Below, in pieces: positions 1-6,490 of a stretch of DNA of 21,488 nucleotides; within the stretch, counting starts at the first letter, position 1, and every line of letters begins with the position of its first letter. Source of the stretch: a virus. A program made the translations under genes and the position numbers. The DNA lies in IMG/VR virus record IMGVR_UViG_3300047352_000033, positions 1 through 21,488 of that record; one strand, 5' to 3'. The notes under the pieces are model-generated. The model saw nothing but the letters and a program-made list of their open reading frames with translations. It had not been told where the DNA came from and searched no databases.

Positions 1-56
1 GATTTATAGTTACCATTAGCGAATTTAGCACCGCTATGCTTAGAGCTTCGAGCCAT
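1..56 (-). CDS. Partial gene start, probably terminase large subunit N-terminus
   Basis: An open frame begins at ATG 56-54 and runs off the left edge; the 18 complete codons read MARSSKHSGAKFANGNYK. A GGAGG Shine-Dalgarno at 65-61, four bases before the ATG, is one of the few strong ribosome-binding sites in the window. The start lies inside the last codons of the small terminase gene, a 17-base overlap that would couple the two. In T7-like phages the large terminase (gp19: ATPase/nuclease motor that packages and cuts DNA) follows the small subunit closely, so position suggests that identity. The visible residues carry no diagnostic motif, so a small gene between the terminases (as T7 18.5) is possible. 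Confidence 0.55.
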   Translation of the reverse strand, partial: MARSSKHSGAKFANGNYK

Positions 57-288
57 ATAGCCTCCGTTGGACTAGTTCTGGGTCAACAGTTGGCATAATG
101 TTAGCCAATTTATCAAGTGAGTTACCCTCAAATGCGACACCACTGATGTCATTCTTTGATAGCCAATCACAAGCTGCTTTTAAATCTTGTGTAGTTGCCT
201 CACCAGATTTAACACGGTTTAGAAACTCATTAGTAACTAGATTGTGTAGCTCATTAAATTGTTCTTCACTCGCTTTGTTTTTTGACAT
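40..288 (-). CDS. Terminase small subunit (DNA maturase A, T7 gp18-like)
   Basis: The 82-residue product matches the size of T7 gp18 (89 residues), the small terminase subunit that recognises concatemeric DNA and regulates the large subunit during packaging. The protein is soluble and helical. Its central part (RVKSGEATTQDLKAACDWL, about residues 25-43) followed by a KNDISGVAF segment looks like small terminases of marine T7-like phages. No membrane segment or cysteine cluster is present. Its start overlaps the end of the 61-residue gene upstream by 23 bases, and its end overlaps the next start by 17 bases. The assignment rests on sequence resemblance recalled from the family plus position at the end of the late operon. 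Confidence 0.75.
   Translation of the reverse strand: MSKNKASEEQFNELHNLVTNEFLNRVKSGEATTQDLKAACDWLSKNDISGVAFEGNSLDKLANIMPTVDPELVQRRLYGSKL
61..65 (-). promoter_or_regulatory. Strong Shine-Dalgarno for the partial gene at the left edge
   Basis: GGAGG on the minus strand, spaced four bases from ATG 56-54 and lying within the 3' end of the small terminase gene. It decides the start of the partial gene. Confidence 0.6.
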
Positions 289-451
289 TAGCTTTCTTGG
301 CTTTAGTTTTCTTTACTACGGGTGCTTCAATTGCATACCATGTTTCACCTGGTTCATGCACGAGGTGTGATTCTGCACGTACTGCTTGTTCAGCAGTTTC
401 ATAAGTACCAAGCACTTTTTGAGTACGGAGATCTACTACGTTGTAAGTCAT
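266..451 (-). CDS. Small hypothetical protein, lysine-rich C-terminus
   Basis: This 61-residue protein has a compact N-terminal part (MTYNVVDLRTQKVLGTYETA, then AEQAVRAES) that looks like a small alpha/beta fold, and a strongly basic tail (KKTKAKKANVKKQ) at residues 47-59. There is no signal peptide or membrane segment. It starts immediately after the stop of the 83-residue gene (TAA then ATG) and overlaps the small terminase start by 23 bases, so translation is probably coupled. The basic tail could bind nucleic acid, but this is inference. I do not recognise a function. Confidence 0.7.
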   Translation of the reverse strand: MTYNVVDLRTQKVLGTYETAEQAVRAESHLVHEPGETWYAIEAPVVKKTKAKKANVKKQSE

Positions 452-703
452 TTAGTTATTTCGGAGGACAATTTGGTCTAGTTTGTTTTCAATACGCACC
501 ATATGATCTTCCATACGTTTGACCATTGTGGATAGATCAGCTTTAGATACATAGTCCTGAGCCACGTTAAGTTCAATAGCGTCGATGCGTCTGTCAAGAC
601 CACTAATGCGATCATGTACATTGTTTATTCGATTGTGTAATCTGTTATTCAGAGTTGCGCCACCTGCAACTATTGCAATGACAGCAGCGACTATTGCTTC
701 CAT
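452..703 (-). CDS. Membrane-anchored coiled-coil protein, possible lysis protein
   Basis: The 83-residue product starts with a hydrophobic, alanine/valine/isoleucine-rich segment (residues 1-18, MEAIVAAVIAIVAGGATL), followed by a long charged helix with heptad character (RINNVHDRISGLDRRIDAIE and later MVKRMEDHMVRIENKLDQIV). This suggests an N-terminal inner-membrane anchor with a coiled coil outside or inside the cell. The shape recalls an i-spanin or a small holin-associated protein, and its place just before the small terminase is close to where T7 keeps holin gp17.5 and Rz-like gp18.5. It is short for an i-spanin. The start overlaps the preceding stop as TAATG. Function is inference. Confidence 0.75.
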   Translation of the reverse strand: MEAIVAAVIAIVAGGATLNNRLHNRINNVHDRISGLDRRIDAIELNVAQDYVSKADLSTMVKRMEDHMVRIENKLDQIVLRNN

Positions 704-1194
704 TATTTAAGGGATACGATTGGTACGATGTCATGACAAAGCATTTCGACACGACTGCCAGGTCTAAAAGTAAAACCTGATTTCATAATTTCTGTACATT
801 TAAGTGCTCTGACTAGTTCGTAGTCAAGACGCATCTTTTGTTCGTGTTTACGGGCGATACCTTTACAGGTTTCCACCATGCCACCATCTAGTGGTACTGA
901 AAAGTTTAGTTGTACGCCATAGTTATTGCTTCGTACATACCCTTCGTTATCGAAAGGAATAGTATCATTGCCCATATAAAAGGGCGAGAATTGCATGGTT
1001 GTTCCATTACAACTATTATTACCTGCAAAGTATTGGCGAGACGGTGCCCCATTGTTTTGGAATTGCACCGCCTGATTAGTCACATTACCTGTAGCTGCTG
1101 CCACAGGAGATGATGTATTTTGTACCTTAGGATCTTCGTTTGCGTAAGCAGGACTTACTGAGAGAAGACCGATAAGGAAGTAGTAACAGTATTT
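703..1194 (-). CDS. Exported cysteine-containing protein with unresolved start
   Basis: From about 1194 to the stop at 703 this frame looks like a secreted protein: a hydrophobic segment (KYCYYFLIGLLSVSPAYA) ends in a good signal-peptidase I site AYA|NED, and the mature part has cysteines in NSCNG, ETCKG, LKCTE and MLCHD plus a conserved-looking MRLDYELVRALKC helix. No ATG, GTG or TTG occurs near the hydrophobic segment; the nearest in-frame ATG is at 1347, and the roughly 50 codons from there are arginine-rich and look like an out-of-frame reading of the upstream gene. The frame is -1 relative to that gene and overlaps its last ~13 codons. A frameshift fusion, a non-canonical start or a sequence error are possible. 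Its role is unknown; envelope disruption or host-surface modification would suit an exported phage protein. Confidence 0.65.
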   Translation of the reverse strand, partial: KYCYYFLIGLLSVSPAYANEDPKVQNTSSPVAAATGNVTNQAVQFQNNGAPSRQYFAGNNSCNGTTMQFSPFYMGNDTIPFDNEGYVRSNNYGVQLNFSVPLDGGMVETCKGIARKHEQKMRLDYELVRALKCTEIMKSGFTFRPGSRVEMLCHDIVPIVSLK

Positions 1195-1502
1195 TGCTGG
1201 ATTGTTTCTGTGACTAAACTGTCTTCGATTAGACCTGCTGTTCTGTTTACAATCTCTAGTTGAAATTGCTCCCCAGCATTTGTTACTGAATATGTTGTAG
1301 CGGTGTCTGCGATGTCGCCGCTCGGTGTTACGTTTGTTCCAGACCATGATGAATAATCACCACCGTAGACGTTTGTAGCAATGGTTCGGTCAATATCAAT
1401 GGTGGTAGTTGTTGTTGACTGCATTGAACCTTGCGTGAAGTTAGGGGTTACCTGAGCAGATACTGGAGCCGCAATAAAAAGAAGTAAAAGTAGTTTCTTC
1501 AT
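1155..1502 (-). CDS. Small exported protein with Sec signal peptide
   Basis: The 115-residue product has a classic signal peptide, MKKLLLLLFIAAPVSA|Q, with positive N-terminus, leucine core and AxA-type cleavage site. The mature part is rich in threonine and serine (QSTTTTTIDIDRTIATNVYG) and contains WSGTNVTPSGDIADTA; it is probably beta-structured and has no cysteine. I recall similar proteins in marine cyanophage late regions, always uncharacterised. Its ATG shares four bases (ATGA) with the stop of the 58-residue membrane protein, so the two are likely coupled. Export to the periplasm is well supported; the function (lysis, exclusion, virion component) is not known. Confidence 0.8.
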   Translation of the reverse strand: MKKLLLLLFIAAPVSAQVTPNFTQGSMQSTTTTTIDIDRTIATNVYGGDYSSWSGTNVTPSGDIADTATTYSVTNAGEQFQLEIVNRTAGLIEDSLVTETIQQNTVTTSLSVFSQ

Positions 1503-1675
1503 TTGTTTTTTTCTCTTGATATAGAAAAGGTTGCTAGAGTTCCGCTAAGAATAGAAGCGACATATGTAGGATCCATCTTCTCCATCCATCCTGCATAACT
1601 TGCAGTTAGGAGTCCGGCTGACCAGACGAGGACGATGAATTTGATGATTCCGCCTTTTTTGTCATCTTGTTCCAT
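1499..1675 (-). CDS. 58-residue membrane protein, holin candidate
   Basis: This short gene fills an otherwise empty gap. ATG 1675-1673 opens a 58-codon frame ending in TGA 1501-1499, whose last bases form ATGA with the next start. The product has a charged N-terminus (MEQDDKKGG), a first hydrophobic segment at about residues 10-26 (IIKFIVLVWSAGLLTAS), a loop GWMEKMDPTY, a second weaker hydrophobic segment at 37-52 and a basic end (SREKNK). Two short membrane spans, small size and charged ends are usual for class II holins, and the place after the tail-fibre genes matches T7 gp17.5. It overlaps the 159-residue gene by 70 bases in another frame, and no strong Shine-Dalgarno is visible, so translation may depend on coupling. 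Confidence 0.68.
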   Translation of the reverse strand: MEQDDKKGGIIKFIVLVWSAGLLTASYAGWMEKMDPTYVASILSGTLATFSISREKNK

Positions 1676-2085
1676 GCTTGCTTAAATATGGGTTTCATAA
1701 GCATCACTAGATATTTAAATAGTGATGTAGCAGCAAGGGTGGCAGCTACAGAGATAAACGCTGTAGTTGCTGCTGTAGTCATGATCGTAGTAGTCGGCAT
1801 TGGGACTTCAATGTCCGTAAATGGGACTTGTATGATCTGAGCTTCAGGTGGAATATTTGGTTTAGTTGTGGTTGGATTAGATTTAGTTTTATTAGTTGAA
1901 CTTTCTGGTGGAGGATCTACATTAATACCCTCTATCCCTGGAGGTGGCCTAAGCGTGTTAGGAGGTACCACAAGCGGCCTGTAAGACGGCACATCTGCTG
2001 TTGGTACCTCTAGTATAGGAATAGGTAATTGGAACGCTTCAGGGAGCATTAGAGAGGGTAGTTTAGGTGGGTCAACCCACTCCAT
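1606..2085 (-). CDS. Proline-rich protein with C-terminal membrane segment
   Basis: The 159-residue product divides into a proline-rich region (residues 1-98, with PPNTLRPPPG and VDPPPESS), a hydrophobic, alanine/threonine-rich segment at about 101-130 long enough to cross the membrane, a basic stretch (residues 131-144) and a serine-rich tail (SSNSSSSSG). The predicted topology is a C-terminally anchored protein whose extended part could reach through the periplasm, though orientation cannot be read from sequence. I recall similar uncharacterised proteins in cyanophages. The start overlaps the preceding stop as TAATG. Possible roles are a spanin-like or other envelope function, or a minor virion component; neither is shown. 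Confidence 0.75.
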   Translation of the reverse strand: MEWVDPPKLPSLMLPEAFQLPIPILEVPTADVPSYRPLVVPPNTLRPPPGIEGINVDPPPESSTNKTKSNPTTTKPNIPPEAQIIQVPFTDIEVPMPTTTIMTTAATTAFISVAATLAATSLFKYLVMLMKPIFKQAWNKMTKKAESSNSSSSSGQPDS

Positions 2086-2246
2086 TACTCAGCACCAAAC
2101 AAACCACGCTCAATAAAATCTACAGCTTGATCATCAACTGTATTGTCTGTTGTAGAAGCCAACTTCCGCAGCAGGTCAACAATCAATCGTTTGACCTTTG
2201 GAGATTGGATAAAAGAGAACAGAACGGGACGGATAAGAGTAATCAT
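2085..2246 (-). CDS. Small hydrophobic/helical hypothetical protein
   Basis: I place the start at ATG 2246-2244, two bases after the stop of the chaperone-like gene (TAA, TT, ATG), giving 53 residues beginning MITLIRPVLFSFIQS. An alternative ATG at 2267 adds seven residues and overlaps the upstream gene by 19 bases; neither has a clear Shine-Dalgarno. The protein has a hydrophobic N-terminus, a basic amphipathic segment (KVKRLIVDLLRKLA) and an acidic C-terminal part (TDNTVDDQAVDFIERGLFG). It may associate with membrane. I recall similar small proteins beside fibre genes in cyanophages, without known function. Confidence 0.65.
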   Translation of the reverse strand: MITLIRPVLFSFIQSPKVKRLIVDLLRKLASTTDNTVDDQAVDFIERGLFGAE

Positions 2247-2248
2247 AA

Positions 2249-2827
2249 TTAAATAGGTGTAGGCCATGCCGTAGCAATGGCAGGGTTAGCGACAGTTTCC
2301 ATGACTGGTTCGCCCGCTACTGGGTTAGCAGTCTCGGTACCTTCTTCATCAGTAATCGTGTCAGGTTCAACCACACCATTACCTTCAGCATCAGTTTGTT
2401 GACGAGTAATAGTAGGTTGACCAAACAGCAGCTCAATCAAAGCTGGTACATCAGCAACAGCATTGATCTCTGTCTGTCGTGTATTACATGCTGAACGAAC
2501 AGCACCACGGTATGTAAGCCAAGCTGAAGCCACAGCTTGCCCCAACTCTGCAGCACGTGTAACACGCCAATCAGAAGGAGAAAGAAGTGAATCACAAATC
2601 TGAGATTGAGTTGCTTTCCATTGTGTCTTCAAGTCAGTTAGATCTTTGGGATTATCAACACCCCAGTAGAACCGTTGGTCATACGTGGGGTCATTAGCAA
2701 CTTCAGTAATTCCAAGGGCGTTACGCTCTTCCAAACTGGACAAGCGCAGCCAATTAGCAGGATATTGAATCCCATCATGAGTAAATGCCCTATCATAAGA
2801 TAGGGGCTTGTTATCTAGTTTAAGCAT
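2249..2827 (-). CDS. Tail fibre assembly chaperone-like protein
   Basis: The 192-residue protein contains a segment at about residues 79-113 (DSLLSPSDWRVTRAAELG, then AWLTYRGAVRSAC) that fits the pattern of phage tail assembly chaperones (Phage_tail_APC: leucines, S/T-D-W, then a W..YR..(L/V)R motif). Members help fold or trimerise tail-fibre tips and are usually encoded directly after the fibre they serve, which is the case here: it follows the 1215-residue protein by 15 bases. The N-terminal part (MLKLDNKPLSYDRAFTHDGI) resembles the start of fibre-associated proteins that read the query sequence; the C-terminal 50 residues are acidic, glycine/threonine/alanine-rich and probably disordered. 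The family match is by pattern only. Confidence 0.65.
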   Translation of the reverse strand: MLKLDNKPLSYDRAFTHDGIQYPANWLRLSSLEERNALGITEVANDPTYDQRFYWGVDNPKDLTDLKTQWKATQSQICDSLLSPSDWRVTRAAELGQAVASAWLTYRGAVRSACNTRQTEINAVADVPALIELLFGQPTITRQQTDAEGNGVVEPDTITDEEGTETANPVAGEPVMETVANPAIATAWPTPI

Positions 2828-2842
2828 AATTAATTAGTTTGT

Positions 2843-5800
2843 TTAACGAGCAAGCCCGCCATTGCTGGCGAACGGGTTAGAAGCAAAGCTCATGTAGATG
2901 TAGCTTCCGCCGCTAGCGTTCAGCATCCCTCCGGCCGGCGAGCGCACCTTAAATCCGTTACTTAAAATATCAATATAATGTGATGTATTCTGGACTTCGG
3001 CGTTGCTTAAATCTGGATACAATCTACGCCCACCAATGTTGTAAGTATCTCTAGCAACGTCGTAAATAACCCAGTTATCAACCGCATCTGTTCTTTTTAT
3101 CATTACCCAGGCTACAGAATGACCGGTAAACACAAACGGACCATCTGCAGATCCATTGCCGGTGTAACTTCCCATTGCGCTATATCCTTCGACAGGTGCG
3201 AAGCAGTAGACGAGGTGATCTCCAGTTGCAGTGCTTGAATATTGAATAACGCTTGAGGTAGGTAGATCGCGAGACGACGCGGCGAATGCTCCGGTAGTAT
3301 TTAAATACCCAAAATCCAAAGTTCCATCGACTGCAGTTGTGTATACATACCAGTTGGAGCTGGTGTCTATATTTTTAATCACATAAAACACTGGCGCTGC
3401 ATTTAAACCATGAGCTAGCGTTCCATCGCCAACAAAAGAAAAATTTCCTTTAACAATCGAGAACCCAGCACTTGGGTTGGCTCTGACTGTTGATGCGATG
3501 CTTGGGACGTTGGGGAGTGTTACGCCGGAGTCAACTAGTTGAACGCCATCAACGTCAATCCTTGCAATGCCTACATCCTCTGTACCGTAATAACCACGGC
3601 TCCAGCTCAAAGAGGTAAAGCCAGATACAGTAAACGTATGAGTTAAAATAGACCCAGTCGTAGCAACCTCATTACCTACACCAGTACCGTTAATCTTTAT
3701 TGCATTGGCGTCTGTAGTTGGCATGTAGTACCAAATTTTAACCGTTGTTGCGCTGCTAAAGCTGGGGCTAGGCGTAAAAACTAGCTCACTACCGGCACCG
3801 GCAAGACAGTAATTAGTGATGTCATTATTAAAAGCTTGTGTTTTTGGATAACCTGAATAATTGCTTCCTGTTATTTGCCCACTCCACGTCTGACTCTGGT
3901 CATACAACGAGCTATTTAGGCCGGCAGCAGGAATGACGCCAGTGTCAACCAAGATCTTGCCGTCAGCCTCAATAGCGTAAATATTTGAAGAGTTAGCACT
4001 ACCGTTAGCTGTAAACTTCAAGCCTGAAATATCTGTTCCAGAAAAGCTATACCATTGCTTGGTAGCTCCAGTCGCAGTAACTAATGTGTTACCAGATTGA
4101 TCTTGAATTGTTTCGCCGGAAACCCAAGGCTCCCAATAGACACGCCAGGTTTTAGTGCCACTAAATGTTGTACCGAATGGAACTGTTAAAGTGCCAGTTG
4201 AGTATGGACCGACAGAAGTTGTCAAAGTTCCATCAAAAATGTTTTTTGCAGTAACTCCAACTGCGTTAGGAGGAATAGACCATATACTTCCTGTAGAGGT
4301 AATGCTTTCATCGCTCCACGTCCTGCTTTGATTGTAAGCACTGTTGGTGACTAAATCACCGCCGTCCCACGCCCAGGCTACAAATGTGTTGTTATTACTA
4401 TTAACACCAGTGCGGCTATCTAACGAAAACCCATCAGAATTAAATGACGTTAATGTATCGCTTTGGTTCTGTGTTGCATCTGTATTGTTTGAATGAAGAA
4501 CCTTTCCTGCACCACGAATCTGATCTAACAAATAATGGTTATAGGCTTGGTTTCTAGATTTCAACCACACAAAGTCCGGAGAAAAATTGTAGCCAGTAAT
4601 AGATTGTGTGCTGCCGTTGCCTGTATATAACTTCGTATCAAAATACTGACTGCCATCCGCAATCGTTGGATCAGGTAAGTTTGCAGTGTTTAAACACTTG
4701 TAGCCGCTTGGTGCGGCATACGCGAAGGGACGTTGGCCGAAGTTTGCAATAACTACACCGTTCGTTCCAGTGGCAATACTGAAATAGGCAGTTTTTGTGC
4801 CTGGGATAGTAGCAACACTTCCCGTTCCAGCAGCTGGATCTCCACTATTTTGCCAAGTACCGTTTTTAGCAAGCCATGTTTTTCTAGTAACCGAGTCATA
4901 AGCAACAGAAACTACATCGCCGACAGCCCAAGAAGAATAACTACCAGTAATAGGATAAAGCCCGCCGGTAGCTGAATACCATCCGAACCCTTCTTCATTA
5001 CCGCCACCACCGCCAGAGTAAGTTTCATTTTCAGGTGCAGTGGTAACTCCTATCATGCTATATCCATTAGCCCCGTCAGTAATAATTTGACCTTCAAAAT
5101 ACCATTTTCCGTTATCCAGTGAAATAGTTGGTACTCCGCTGCTGTAATAAGTAGACGATGCAAGTTTCAAGTTGCCATCACTAAACGTAGCAGATGACCT
5201 GGTATACAGAGGATTCAACGTCGCATAATTGCCCGTAATTTCTCCGCCCGCTCCAGTGTCATTTGCTGGGTCGCCGTTGGTTGGGGTGTCAACTAGGGAG
5301 TCGTTGTTTGCACCTGCTGCAACACTTAAGTTATTAACAGTCCACGTATTGCTGTTGCCACTTGTATCCGTACCAAGCGCAGCGTTTGAACTGTTGTCCG
5401 CAAAGTCGAGGTGGAAGCCGTTTACACCAGCAGTGGACTCCAAGCTTGCCGTACCGGATGGGCTTGTATCGTTAAACAGCAGGTTATACAACGACCAGCC
5501 ATCATTTGCTGTGTAAATCTCAAACGATGAAATATCTGTAGAGCTAATAGTATGACTAACCTGCGCCCAATTGGAAGCAGTGCTCAGGTTAGTAAAAACA
5601 TCAGTGCCGTTTATTTTTATGTTATATATTGCGTTTACGCTGTAAGCGCCGCCATTGTATTTAATGTTTGTGACACCTGTAATTGGATTCTCAAATTCAA
5701 CCTTAACTGAACCAGCACCCGATTGTGCGTTTGAGTAAAAGTAGGTTCCTCCGCCATTGATATGAGAGATATCGCTACCGCTACCAAGTGCTGTTGGGTT

Positions 5801-6490
5801 AATAGTTACATGCGGATAAGATGGGAAAGACGCTGGCGCGTTGTACGTCCCAGCAAACTCCTTCGGCTGCCACACACCGTTGTCATCAGTCTCACCAAAA
5901 TCTGTCGGCGCTAATGCTTGACCATCGATGAAATGTACGTCGGCTAGGTATGAATTAGCGTAAATGGCTGCATCAAGATACTTGCAAATGTAATGAGCAT
6001 TTGTGGTGTTTGTATGCGCCGCATCTGCATTTTGTGTCGGATTGGTATTAGTGCCAAACGTTGTAAGTCTTACGCCGTTTACATATATCTTTACTCTGTC
6101 TTCAGCAGTTGCATTGGTAGTGTCTACCGAATAAACAATATGATACCAGGCGCTTGGGTCTCTGAATACAGCTGTAGTTATCTTTTGCCATACATAACTA
6201 CCACCATAAGAAAATACTCTTATTTGGTCAGCAGCTGTAATAGACAACGAATCTACATTGCTACCACTAGAGGTTCCCGCACCAAATATTAGTTTTTCAG
6301 CTGATTCTGTTATATTGCTTCGCTTTACCCAGCCGCTCCAAGTAAAAGTCTTACGATTACCTGCAGCACTTGGGGTGCGATTAAGATAAGCCGAGTCTCC
6401 TGAGTTGAACCTAAGACTACGTTCGATCTCGTAGCCAGCACCTCCTTGTCCAGAGGCACCAGCTAGAATATTATTAGATACTACACTCAT
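2843..6490 (-). CDS. Multidomain tail fibre/adhesin with LamG-like and SPRY-like domains
   Basis: This 1215-residue protein is built of beta domains. Residues 25-200 form a LamG/concanavalin-like fold (RSLRFNSGDSAYL; FTWSGWVKRS; WYHIVYSVD; RVKIYVNGV). Residues 240-345 are a beta module with NIKINGTDVF. Residues 455-585 look like a SPRY domain (NGKWYFEGQI, GFGWYSATGG, VAYDSVTRKTWLAKNGTW). Residues 636-710 (PDFVWLKSRNQ to FVAWAWDGG) and 1015-1208 (GSYTGNGSADGPFVFTGH, VMIKRTDAVDNWVIYD) are types common in marine phage fibres. Between them lies a module duplicated at 719-851 and 863-990. No enzymatic motif is visible. It follows two fibre genes and precedes a fibre chaperone, so it is most likely the receptor-binding part of the tail. 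It starts by ATGA overlap with the gene before it. Confidence 0.8.
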   Translation of the reverse strand: MSVVSNNILAGASGQGGAGYEIERSLRFNSGDSAYLNRTPSAAGNRKTFTWSGWVKRSNITESAEKLIFGAGTSSGSNVDSLSITAADQIRVFSYGGSYVWQKITTAVFRDPSAWYHIVYSVDTTNATAEDRVKIYVNGVRLTTFGTNTNPTQNADAAHTNTTNAHYICKYLDAAIYANSYLADVHFIDGQALAPTDFGETDDNGVWQPKEFAGTYNAPASFPSYPHVTINPTALGSGSDISHINGGGTYFYSNAQSGAGSVKVEFENPITGVTNIKYNGGAYSVNAIYNIKINGTDVFTNLSTASNWAQVSHTISSTDISSFEIYTANDGWSLYNLLFNDTSPSGTASLESTAGVNGFHLDFADNSSNAALGTDTSGNSNTWTVNNLSVAAGANNDSLVDTPTNGDPANDTGAGGEITGNYATLNPLYTRSSATFSDGNLKLASSTYYSSGVPTISLDNGKWYFEGQIITDGANGYSMIGVTTAPENETYSGGGGGNEEGFGWYSATGGLYPITGSYSSWAVGDVVSVAYDSVTRKTWLAKNGTWQNSGDPAAGTGSVATIPGTKTAYFSIATGTNGVVIANFGQRPFAYAAPSGYKCLNTANLPDPTIADGSQYFDTKLYTGNGSTQSITGYNFSPDFVWLKSRNQAYNHYLLDQIRGAGKVLHSNNTDATQNQSDTLTSFNSDGFSLDSRTGVNSNNNTFVAWAWDGGDLVTNSAYNQSRTWSDESITSTGSIWSIPPNAVGVTAKNIFDGTLTTSVGPYSTGTLTVPFGTTFSGTKTWRVYWEPWVSGETIQDQSGNTLVTATGATKQWYSFSGTDISGLKFTANGSANSSNIYAIEADGKILVDTGVIPAAGLNSSLYDQSQTWSGQITGSNYSGYPKTQAFNNDITNYCLAGAGSELVFTPSPSFSSATTVKIWYYMPTTDANAIKINGTGVGNEVATTGSILTHTFTVSGFTSLSWSRGYYGTEDVGIARIDVDGVQLVDSGVTLPNVPSIASTVRANPSAGFSIVKGNFSFVGDGTLAHGLNAAPVFYVIKNIDTSSNWYVYTTAVDGTLDFGYLNTTGAFAASSRDLPTSSVIQYSSTATGDHLVYCFAPVEGYSAMGSYTGNGSADGPFVFTGHSVAWVMIKRTDAVDNWVIYDVARDTYNIGGRRLYPDLSNAEVQNTSHYIDILSNGFKVRSPAGGMLNASGGSYIYMSFASNPFASNGGLAR
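3521..4336 (-). repeat. Tandem duplicated module inside the large fibre gene
   Basis: Two copies of a module of about 130 residues lie 144 residues apart. Copy one (residues 719-851, bases 4336-3938) begins YNQSRTWS and ends ADGKILVDTGV; copy two (residues 863-990, bases 3904-3521) begins YDQSQTWS and ends VDGVQLVDSGV. The flanks match well while the interiors have diverged, so this is an old duplication at protein level and not a recent DNA repeat. A related but shorter module may sit at residues 240-345 (YNIKINGTDV). Confidence 0.7.

Noticed and set aside
1195-1347. N-terminal extension of the second exported protein from ATG 1347
   Set aside because: The stretch is arginine-rich, follows codons of the overlapping gene in another frame and would place the signal peptide in the middle of the protein.
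5229-5516. Plus-strand open frame of 95 residues opposite the large adhesin
   Set aside because: Composition follows the opposite strand; no ribosome-binding site or neighbouring plus-strand gene.
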